From Acidobacteriota bacterium (GTDB lineage: Bacteria > Acidobacteriota > Terriglobia > Bryobacterales > Bryobacteraceae), in assembly GCA_026394095.1 (NCBI GenBank), contig JAPKYY010000898.1, positions 1 through 5,001 of the forward strand: 5,001 nt of DNA, read 5' to 3'. Under the pieces are notes generated by a model. The model was not told the origin of the DNA and did no database searches. It was given only the letters and a program-made list of their open reading frames with translations. A program made the position numbers and the translations under genes. Positions 1-5,001 of the stretch are shown in pieces. Each line of letters opens with the position of its first letter. The first letter of the stretch is position 1.

Positions 1-620
1 GGGCCCAGAGCCCGGCCTTCGACAAAATCACCGTCTTTCTTGGAATCCTGATTTCTTTGGGCTCATCGAGTGTTGTATCCAATATCGTTTCGGGCACCAT
101 GCTCACCTACATGCGCGCCTTGCAGCCCGGGGATCGCGTCAGGATCGGTGAAGCCTTCGGCGATGTTGTTGAGAAGACCATGCTCGTTACCAAGGTGCGC
201 ACCATCAAGAACGAGGTAGTAACGATTCCTAACGCTCTGCTGCTGAACACTCAGATCGTCAACTACTCGACCCTTGCCGCAACCGAAGGCCTGATTCTCC
301 ACGTATCGATCACCATTGGCTACGATACTCCCTGGCCTGAAGTCCACAAGGCGCTGCTTGAGGCTGCCCGCCGCACTCCTCTCGTTCTTGCAGACCCGCA
401 ACCCTTCATCCTGCAGCGCTCTCTCAACGACTACAACGTTGCCTACGAACTCAACGCCTATACACGCGAAGCCAACCGGGGCGTTTTCATCCTCTCCGAC
501 CTCACCCAGAACATTCAGGACAGCTTCGATCAGGCCGGCCTTGAAATCCTGAGCCCGATGTACAACACGATCCGACAATCTGCCCCGGGCGACACTATCG
601 AGAAGCGCCCACCAGCTTGA
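1..620 (+). CDS. MscS-family mechanosensitive ion channel, C-terminal part (5' end outside window)
   Basis: The frame is open from base 3 to the TGA at 618-620 and gives 205 residues with no start, so the gene begins upstream of the window. The first part reads SPAFDKITVFLGILISLG then SSSVVSNIVSG, a glycine/serine-rich helix like the pore-lining TM3 of MscS. It is followed by the beta-domain signature LQPGDRVRIGEAFGDVVE and then KNEVVTIPNALLLNTQIVNYS, which is diagnostic of the family. The remaining roughly 100 residues fit the MscS alpha/beta C-terminal vestibule. Such channels sit in the inner membrane and release solutes on hypo-osmotic shock. The TTG at 57 lies inside the pore helix and is not a credible start. 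The N-terminal membrane helices are not visible, so the subfamily cannot be set. The gene converges on the racemase-like gene and overlaps its end. The family call is very secure. Confidence 0.95.
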   Translation, partial: AQSPAFDKITVFLGILISLGSSSVVSNIVSGTMLTYMRALQPGDRVRIGEAFGDVVEKTMLVTKVRTIKNEVVTIPNALLLNTQIVNYSTLAATEGLILHVSITIGYDTPWPEVHKALLEAARRTPLVLADPQPFILQRSLNDYNVAYELNAYTREANRGVFILSDLTQNIQDSFDQAGLEILSPMYNTIRQSAPGDTIEKRPPA

Positions 621-1233
621 TCGCTGCGCCGATGCCCAGTCGAGGGCTGCTCAACACTGGCGTTTCATGCGCGCCCAGCAATGCTGCCGCTCCAGCCATG
701 CTGGCCTGTGCCAGTACCACCGCATCAAAGTCCTGGATCCGTTCTGCAATCCGGGCCGCAATCGCTGCCCAGTAGGCTTCGGGCGCACCGGCCGTCCAGT
801 GGCTCCAGGCCTCTTCAATCAGCAGGGTCTCAATGTCGAGACTGTCGCTCTCGCCTCTTAACAAGGCTTCGGTCGGCGCGATCGTCGACTCCAGGCAAGC
901 CGCTACCAGGATGCGCTTCCCCAGCGCCACGGCGGCCTGTGCCATCGGCCGGTCCACCCGAAGAATCGGCACCTGCGGATGCTTTGCCCGATCGGCACAA
1001 CCGCCAATGGTGGAACAGGTACAAAGCATGACGCTGTCGGTTTGCTCGATGCTATTTTCAATGGCCGCTGCAATCTCTGCAACCATCGCCTCACTAACTG
1101 CGCCGGCTTCACGCGCGCGATCCAGCAGGTCTTCGCGTACAACATGTCGAGTTGAAATTCCAGGAGAGATCTCTTGCGCAATAGCTTCGAAGTTTCCAAC
1201 ATTGGCAGCGGCGGTGTGAAAGAAGGCAAGCAT
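595..1233 (-). CDS. Asp/Glu/hydantoin racemase-superfamily protein
   Basis: This 212-residue protein opens with MLAFFHTAAANVGNFEAI, typical of the small Asp/Glu racemase-like branch, and belongs to the superfamily of glutamate, aspartate and hydantoin racemases and maleate isomerase. The first catalytic-type motif is CTCSTIGG, with Cys73 where racemases have the Cys of CNT. The C-terminal motif that usually carries the second Cys (LGCT) reads VVLAQASMAGA and has none, so a two-cysteine racemization mechanism is doubtful and the substrate is unknown. I chose the ATG at 1233. The frame extends upstream to a TTG at 1290, but that extension would translate straight through a terminator-like hairpin, and the family N-terminus begins at this Met. 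The Shine-Dalgarno signal is weak (GAAAAG directly before the ATG). It follows the aminotransferase gene on the same strand after a 75-nt gap, and its TAG lies inside the convergent MscS gene. The superfamily is confident; the function is not. Confidence 0.82.
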   Translation of the reverse strand: MLAFFHTAAANVGNFEAIAQEISPGISTRHVVREDLLDRAREAGAVSEAMVAEIAAAIENSIEQTDSVMLCTCSTIGGCADRAKHPQVPILRVDRPMAQAAVALGKRILVAACLESTIAPTEALLRGESDSLDIETLLIEEAWSHWTAGAPEAYWAAIAARIAERIQDFDAVVLAQASMAGAAALLGAHETPVLSSPRLGIGAAIKLVGASR

Positions 1234-1249
1234 CTTTTCAGTCTGCACC

Positions 1250-1287
1250 AAAAAGAACGGGCCCATCCTGAAGGATAGGCCCGTTCT
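1250..1287 (-). terminator. Intrinsic terminator or attenuator downstream of the aminotransferase gene
   Basis: The arms 1254-1263 (AGAACGGGCC) and 1278-1287 (GGCCCGTTCT) are perfectly complementary over 10 bp. After one C/A mismatch the stem continues for 4 bp (1265-1268 with 1273-1276) around a 4-nt loop. On the - strand the stem runs into TTCTTTTT (T-tract at 1254-1250). On the + strand no T-run follows, so it works in one direction only. It begins 21 nt after the aminotransferase TAG, as expected for that gene's terminator, and ends 16 nt before the racemase-like ATG. It therefore also lies in that gene's leader, where it could act as an attenuator. Confidence 0.85.
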
Positions 1288-1305
1288 CAAATCAGAATCG
1301 ATTTG
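1288..1305 (-). repeat. Small inverted repeat next to the terminator
   Basis: CAAATC (1288-1293) and GATTTG (1300-1305) are perfect 6-bp inverted arms around a 6-nt spacer. The element fills the space between the aminotransferase stop codon and the large terminator hairpin. It is A/T-rich and short, and it may be a minor hairpin in the transcript 3' end or chance. Confidence 0.4.
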
Positions 1306-1308
1306 GTT

Positions 1309-2457
1309 CTAGCTCAGCACCTTGCTCAATGCCGTCTTGAACTTGTCCATGTCGGCTTGTGTGCCAATCGATACGCGCACCATCGTCGGCCATACCGGCC
1401 AGGTGCGGCCGATAAAGACCTTCTCTGCTGCCAGCGCCTTGGTAAGTTCAGCTCCGGGCCGTCCGGCTTCCATCATGAACTTGTTAGACACGCTCGGGAT
1501 GTACTTGATGCTCTTCTTCTCGAGGAACTCCAGCACGTCTTCGCGAACCTTCGTGTTGATTGCTCTGCGCTCTGCAATCAGGTTCTTCGATTTCACACTA
1601 GCAGTGCCGGCCACAAGGCCCGTAATCGGCAACATGCCAGCCCCGTAAGGCCGCATCTTCGCCAGCAGGTCCGGGCGGCCCATTGCTGTGCCACAACGGA
1701 TTCCAGCCATGCCATATGCCTTTGACCAGGTACGAAGAACCACCACGTCCTTATCCTTGGCCACAAGATCGCTACCCGGCATCTCTTGCGAGAAGTGGAT
1801 ATAGGCTTCGTCGAGCAATACGATCGAGTCTTTGTTCTTGTTGGCGATCAGCCATTCGATGTCTTCGCGCTTGGTGATCGTCCCGGTCGGATTGTTGGGG
1901 TTGCAGATGTAGTAGACGCCGGCATTCGGGTCTGCCGCCAGCATCGCCTTCACATCGTGGGAGTAGGTGCCCTTCATCAGCGGAACGCGAGTTACTTTGA
2001 CTCCGACGAACTTGGCTGAGCCTGCGCCTGATTCATAGCCAGGGTCGCTCATCACGAAGCCTTTGGTTGGCGAGGTGAAGGCAAGTACTGCCCGGTGCAA
2101 AGGATCACTCGATCCAGCATAGGGGGCGATGTATTCGGGCTTCAGCCCTTCCACTTCCGCCACAGCCTTTACAAAATCACCCTGCTCGTTGAACGGTGAA
2201 TAACGTCCACCGTATTTCGCAATCTTGGCGATCGCCTCGCAAGCTTCCATGCAGGGCCCGAGGGGATTCTCATTCGAGCCGATTCTTACTGCATCCGGTG
2301 GCATCGCACCACGCATCCCGCGCGGTCTTTCGGCTGCATCTTGCGCCATAGCGAATTCGTTGTAGAAGGGCAGGGCAGCGCCCGCTGACAATAGACTGGC
2401 CGCACGTAATACGTGACGCCGGGAAAAGCCTTTCATTTCTGGCATGGAATCAAGCAT
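1309..2457 (-). CDS. Tat-exported PLP aminotransferase, histidinol-phosphate aminotransferase-like (class I/II fold)
   Basis: The protein has 382 residues. The ATG at 2457 is chosen because AGGAG (2466-2470) lies 8 nt upstream, the best Shine-Dalgarno site in the window. A GTG at 2514 would add 19 residues but has no such support. The N-terminus has a twin-arginine motif, SRRHVLRA (Arg13-Arg14), then a hydrophobic stretch to about residue 31 and an AMA site near 36-38, giving a Tat signal peptide. The mature part shows the HisC-like fold-type I marks: SNENPLGP (61-68), CNPNNPTGT (Asn189), DEAYIHF (Asp216, Tyr219 for the cofactor ring), WSKAYGMAGIRCG (Lys246 Schiff-base lysine, Arg254 for the phosphate) and VRVSIGT (Arg361 for the substrate carboxylate). 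All key residues are present, so it should be active. Tat export fits an enzyme that folds with its cofactor in the cytoplasm. Biosynthetic HisC is cytoplasmic and no other his gene is nearby, so a periplasmic role on an unknown amine or amino acid is more likely than histidine synthesis. Transcription probably ends at the downstream hairpin. Confidence 0.92.
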   Translation of the reverse strand: MLDSMPEMKGFSRRHVLRAASLLSAGAALPFYNEFAMAQDAAERPRGMRGAMPPDAVRIGSNENPLGPCMEACEAIAKIAKYGGRYSPFNEQGDFVKAVAEVEGLKPEYIAPYAGSSDPLHRAVLAFTSPTKGFVMSDPGYESGAGSAKFVGVKVTRVPLMKGTYSHDVKAMLAADPNAGVYYICNPNNPTGTITKREDIEWLIANKNKDSIVLLDEAYIHFSQEMPGSDLVAKDKDVVVLRTWSKAYGMAGIRCGTAMGRPDLLAKMRPYGAGMLPITGLVAGTASVKSKNLIAERRAINTKVREDVLEFLEKKSIKYIPSVSNKFMMEAGRPGAELTKALAAEKVFIGRTWPVWPTMVRVSIGTQADMDKFKTALSKVLS

Positions 2458-2632
2458 GGGGATCTCTCCTAAAGGATTCTGTCGGAGGCCGGGGCGAAAA
2501 GGCGGGCCGAGCACTAGTGTAGGGATACACAGGACTCGTTGTACGTGGAGTAGCTCTTACTATACATCAAGAAAAAATGCATCGCACGTCGAACTCTTCG
2601 CCTGGATTGCTGTTGATTCCCGTCGTTTGGCT
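2458..2632 (-). promoter_or_regulatory. Intergenic leader of the aminotransferase gene
   Basis: This 175-nt gap separates the metallophosphoesterase stop codon from the aminotransferase ATG. Read on the - strand it holds a T6 run (complement of 2572-2577), TATAGT, which resembles a -10 hexamer (complement of 2559-2564), and the AGGAG ribosome binding site (complement of 2466-2470). No convincing -35 hexamer sits at the right distance from TATAGT, and no strong stem precedes the T6 run. It is the likeliest place for the promoter of the aminotransferase, judging by its length and the strong ribosome binding site, but the promoter itself is not resolved. Confidence 0.3.
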
Positions 2633-3667
2633 CTAAGGATTGGTCTGGGTGAAGAAATTCTCCACTACATCGACGTGTTCAATGCCAAACAACTGCGTCC
2701 TGGCAGGATCCACCGTCACTCTCACCCAGTGCACATCTGTGCTTCCTGGTACTTCCATTCGCATCAGGTTATCGATCGGAAGTCCGGATCTTGCACCGAT
2801 CAGCGGCTTATCGAAATGGAACTCATGGGAGTCCCCGTGAATGAGCAACACAGGCCTACGGAAGGTGATCGCTTCATCTTCAATTACGAAAAAGCTATCG
2901 CGTGCACCCTGTTCGGCCAGGTTTGCAACCTGAACCCGGCTTCCCGCAAATCCGGGGTTAATCTGCATTACAAGTACGACGCCAGCAAAATTATTGTCTC
3001 TCGCCACGCTAAAGACGGTCTTCAGCCAGTTGAAGTTGGCATGAGTTCTTTCACGCCATTCCACGTCGTTTGCCGCATTGCGTCCAAAATTATTGTTGCT
3101 TCCAATGATGTGTACCGTAGCAAATAGAACATTGCCCTGGCTCCACATGGAATTCTCAACGTACTTGAAGTAGCGCCGGTCTTCGCTTTGCTGGCTCAAG
3201 GTGATCTTCTTCCGGCCCAGGCTTTGATTGTCAGGGTAGAAGATGCGGCGCAAATAATCCAGCCGCTCGAGGGAATCATAGCTGCCATTATTCTCGCGAT
3301 GACAATCAGTCCATTCATTGTCTCCGGGCGTCAGAATCATCGGCATCTCGAACTTGTTAAAGTCGTCCCGGCGGTTGGTGTAAGTTGAGTTGTCGCATAA
3401 GGTGCTGCCAGATTTGATATCGCCAGCATGAACGAGGAACTGCAAGCTTGTCGAGCGGTTGATCGAATTCTGCAGAGCAGGCCATTTCGCAATCCCGGCA
3501 GCCCCGTAGTGCTGATCGCCAATCGCACCAAATTCAAAGCGCTGGGCAACCGGTTTGTGCCGGCCGAGCAGGGTTTGCAGAATTGCAGGGTCTGGTCCGG
3601 CAGGGCCTGCCTGCGAATAAGCTGCTGCGGCCAACAACGTAAGGGAAGTCAATATGCGTCTGATCAT
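2633..3667 (-). CDS. Exported calcineurin-like metallophosphoesterase
   Basis: The protein has 344 residues. MIRRILTSLTLLAAAAYSQA is a Sec signal peptide with likely cleavage after Ala20, so the enzyme is periplasmic or secreted. The body has the ordered metal-binding blocks of calcineurin-like phosphoesterases: FGAIGDQHY (Asp51, His53), HAGDIKSG (Asp83), TPGDNEW (115-119, matching GNHD/E) and a C-terminal HGDSHEFH (277-284) in place of GHxH. Where the family usually has a metal-binding His in an HHP-like block, the sequence reads VLVMQINPGF, with Gln235. Its only cysteines after the signal peptide, Cys91 and Cys122, flank the central blocks and could form a disulfide, in keeping with export. 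The substrate cannot be read from sequence. The ATG at 3667 is the only start that leaves the signal peptide intact; its ribosome binding site is weak (GGA about 8 nt upstream). It follows the acetyltransferase gene by 52 nt on the same strand and may be cotranscribed with it. Confidence 0.88.
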   Translation of the reverse strand: MIRRILTSLTLLAAAAYSQAGPAGPDPAILQTLLGRHKPVAQRFEFGAIGDQHYGAAGIAKWPALQNSINRSTSLQFLVHAGDIKSGSTLCDNSTYTNRRDDFNKFEMPMILTPGDNEWTDCHRENNGSYDSLERLDYLRRIFYPDNQSLGRKKITLSQQSEDRRYFKYVENSMWSQGNVLFATVHIIGSNNNFGRNAANDVEWRERTHANFNWLKTVFSVARDNNFAGVVLVMQINPGFAGSRVQVANLAEQGARDSFFVIEDEAITFRRPVLLIHGDSHEFHFDKPLIGARSGLPIDNLMRMEVPGSTDVHWVRVTVDPARTQLFGIEHVDVVENFFTQTNP

Positions 3668-3719
3668 AGTCAGATCCGACGCTAGCAGTCGAAGGCTTCA
3701 ATTCAATGAGAATCGCGTT

Positions 3720-4208
3720 TCAGTTCTGTTTTTCAACCGCCAGTGATTCCAGGTCTGCGCCAGTCAGGCGAAACTTGCTCCAGTCACCGAGCCGCTTAGC
3801 CCCGAGACTCTCGTAGAATCCGATACTCGGCTCATTCCAGTCGAGTACACTCCACTCCACTCTGCCACAACCCCGCAAAGTTGCCAGCCTGGCCAGATGC
3901 ACGAGCAACGCCTTACCTGCACCTTTGCCGCGATGTTCCGGCTTTACGAAGAGGTCTTCGAGGTAAATCCCTGGCTTGCCAAGAAACGTAGAAAAGGTAT
4001 GAAAGAAGAGCGCAAACCCAACTACTTCCTCGTCCCACTCGGCGAGCACAACTTCCGCTTTTGGATGCTCACCAAAAAGATGTTGGTCGAGCAATTCTTC
4101 GGTGGACACGCACTCGTCCAGCAGCTTTTCATACACTGCCAGGTCTCGGATCAACTGAAGAATGGTAGCCAGATCGTTTCTGGTTGCCGGGCGCAGATGA
4201 AGGCTCAT
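3720..4208 (-). CDS. GNAT-family N-acetyltransferase, diamine/thialysine acetyltransferase type
   Basis: This 162-residue protein is a complete single GNAT domain. It starts LHLRPATRNDLATILQLI (beta1-alpha1). Motif A is YLEDLFVKPEHRGKGAGKAL (82-101), with the R/Q-x-x-G-x-G/A acetyl-CoA pyrophosphate loop at Arg93-Gly98. The later block WSVLDWNEPSIGFYESLGA carries Asn125 and Tyr132. LEDL.VKPE.RGKG.GK with a WNEPSI.FY block is characteristic of spermidine/spermine N1-acetyltransferase and thialysine N-acetyltransferase relatives, where the FY tyrosine is the proposed general acid. It should acetylate a small primary amine such as a polyamine or lysine analogue using acetyl-CoA in the cytoplasm. 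The ATG at 4208 comes 3 nt after the TAG of the dehydrogenase gene, so translation is probably coupled; no strong ribosome binding site of its own is seen. The exact substrate is inferred from subfamily motifs only. Confidence 0.93.
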   Translation of the reverse strand: MSLHLRPATRNDLATILQLIRDLAVYEKLLDECVSTEELLDQHLFGEHPKAEVVLAEWDEEVVGFALFFHTFSTFLGKPGIYLEDLFVKPEHRGKGAGKALLVHLARLATLRGCGRVEWSVLDWNEPSIGFYESLGAKRLGDWSKFRLTGADLESLAVEKQN

Positions 4209-4211
4209 AAT

Positions 4212-5001
4212 CTAGGGTATCCGGATCAGGTTCCAGCCTGCCTTCTTCAAACTCTCACTGTCCAGGATCCAGCGCGCATCGAGCAGATTTCGCTGACGAA
4301 CCGTACTTGCAAGTGCAGCCCAGTCGAGCTCACGATACTCGCTCCACTCGGTTGCGAGAACTACCGCGTCGCTATCGGCGATGGCATCTTCTGCCGTGCT
4401 GCTCAGTATCCCTGCCAGATCGGGGTGCTCCACACGGAAGCGCTCCATCGCGATCGGGTCATGGGCCGTCACAATCACACCGCGATCCTTCAAGCGCCGG
4501 ATGATATCGATCGCTGGCGCATCTCGCAAGTCATCCGTATTTGGCTTGAAAGCCAGCCCAAGAACCGCAATGTTACGGCCCTTGATAATCTTCAAAGACT
4601 CCAGCAGTTTGTCGATCACGCGCTCACGCATGCTGAAGTTCACATGCCGTGCTGCTTCTACGATGCCCATGCCCAGGCCATACTCTTTGGCCGTAGCCGA
4701 CAATGCTGCCGTATCCTTGGCAAAGCAGCTTCCACCCCAGCCCAGCCCCGCATGTAAAAACCGATTGCCGATACGGGAGTCGAGGCCGATACCGCGAGCG
4801 ATGTGCTGGATGTCAGCGCCCACTTTCCCTGCCAGCAAGCCAATCTCATTGATGAAGCTGATCTTGGTGGCAAGAAATGCGTTGGCCGCGTACTTGATCA
4901 ATTCCGCACTCGCCAGATCTGTCGACACAAGTGCTACGGCCCCAAATCCTTCCTGTCGAGGGCAGAACGCGGGCGCAGCGAAACTCTGGTCGATGACGGG
5001 C
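4212..5001 (-). CDS. UDP-glucose 6-dehydrogenase, C-terminal part (5' end outside window)
   Basis: The frame is open from the right edge (first whole codon at 5000) to the TAG at 4214-4212 and gives 262 residues. The gene starts beyond the window; the GTG at 4928 is internal. The central helix AELIKYAANAFLATKISFIN carries the conserved Lys and Asn of the active site. GWGGSCFAKD holds the catalytic Cys (codon 4727-4725) that forms the thiohemiacetal intermediate, with Ala where Pro is usual. AVLGLAFKPNTDDLRDAP opens the C-terminal NAD/UDP-binding domain, and the protein ends normally. The family oxidizes UDP-glucose (or GDP-mannose) twice with NAD+ to give the uronic acid for surface polysaccharides, in the cytoplasm. 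UDP-glucose is preferred because of the overall match to Ugd/TuaD-like proteins, but the N-terminal Rossmann domain is missing and GDP-mannose dehydrogenase is not formally excluded. The acetyltransferase gene follows after 3 nt in an apparent operon. Confidence 0.93.
   Translation of the reverse strand, partial: PVIDQSFAAPAFCPRQEGFGAVALVSTDLASAELIKYAANAFLATKISFINEIGLLAGKVGADIQHIARGIGLDSRIGNRFLHAGLGWGGSCFAKDTAALSATAKEYGLGMGIVEAARHVNFSMRERVIDKLLESLKIIKGRNIAVLGLAFKPNTDDLRDAPAIDIIRRLKDRGVIVTAHDPIAMERFRVEHPDLAGILSSTAEDAIADSDAVVLATEWSEYRELDWAALASTVRQRNLLDARWILDSESLKKAGWNLIRIP

Noticed and set aside
63..578. A 171-codon open frame on the - strand
   Set aside because: It lies wholly opposite the MscS gene, whose family signature is unmistakable; its own translation resembles nothing known to me.
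587..610. GGGCG ... CGCCC inverted repeat near the MscS stop as a bidirectional terminator
   Set aside because: The stem has only 5 bp with a 14-nt loop, lies inside both coding ends, and has no T-tract on either side.
1234..1290. A longer N-terminus for the racemase-like protein starting at TTG 1290
   Set aside because: The extra 19 residues are encoded by the terminator hairpin and T-tract, the start codon is TTG, and the family N-terminus begins at the ATG at 1233.
2458..2514. A longer N-terminus for the aminotransferase starting at GTG 2514
   Set aside because: It would move the twin-arginine motif far from the N-terminus and overlap the AGGAG site that is well placed for the ATG at 2457.
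2572..2600. T6 run on the - strand after the metallophosphoesterase as an intrinsic terminator
   Set aside because: No stable stem directly precedes the T-run; only a 4-bp CGAA/TTCG stem lies about 15 nt away, so it does not meet the usual terminator layout.
2444..3127. A 227-codon open frame on the + strand
   Set aside because: It is antisense to the metallophosphoesterase and to the aminotransferase leader, has no recognisable domain, and the - strand gene has clear ordered motifs and a signal peptide.
3668..3719. Possible promoter (TTGAAT with a TAGCGT box 16 nt on, - strand) before the metallophosphoesterase
   Set aside because: The -10 matches the consensus at only three positions and the gap is just 52 nt within a co-directional gene run, so it is no better than chance.
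3897..4757. A 286-codon open frame on the + strand
   Set aside because: It runs antisense across two well-recognised genes (acetyltransferase and dehydrogenase), crosses their boundary, and its translation shows no family motif. It is a by-product of codon bias on the other strand.

Overview
The window looks like an ordinary chromosomal segment of a free-living Gram-negative bacterium of moderately high GC. Tat- and Sec-type signal peptides imply a periplasm. Gene content and protein style suggest Acidobacteriota, but this is an impression from sequence style only and is held weakly. No mobile element, tRNA, rRNA, CRISPR array or phage gene is visible.

Layout. On the + strand, positions 1-620 hold the 3' part of an MscS-type mechanosensitive channel gene whose start lies before the window. 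Everything else runs on the - strand. Read in the direction of transcription (right to left) these are: the 3' part of a UDP-glucose/GDP-mannose-type 6-dehydrogenase gene (5001-4212), a GNAT acetyltransferase of the diamine/thialysine type (4208-3720), an exported calcineurin-like metallophosphoesterase (3667-2633), a Tat-exported aminotransferase resembling histidinol-phosphate aminotransferase (2457-1309), and an Asp/Glu-racemase-like protein (1233-595). The racemase-like gene converges on the MscS gene and the two overlap by 26 bp at their 3' ends.

Transcription. The dehydrogenase and acetyltransferase genes are 3 nt apart and almost certainly cotranscribed. The metallophosphoesterase follows after 52 nt and may belong to the same unit. 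A 175-nt gap precedes the aminotransferase, which has the clearest Shine-Dalgarno sequence in the window and may start its own transcript. A strong GC-rich hairpin with a T-tract lies between the aminotransferase and the racemase-like gene. It reads as an intrinsic terminator on the - strand, so the racemase-like gene would depend on read-through or on an undetected promoter.

Function. The dehydrogenase makes a nucleotide-sugar uronic acid for surface polysaccharide, and the acetyltransferase probably modifies a small polyamine or lysine-like amine. Two neighbouring enzymes carry export signals. One is a PLP aminotransferase of a normally cytoplasmic family; the other is a phosphoesterase with an atypical ligand set. 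I see no convincing undescribed system. The points most worth a second look are the exported aminotransferase and its exported neighbour, the hairpin in the racemase-like leader, and the active-site departures in the phosphoesterase and the racemase-like protein.
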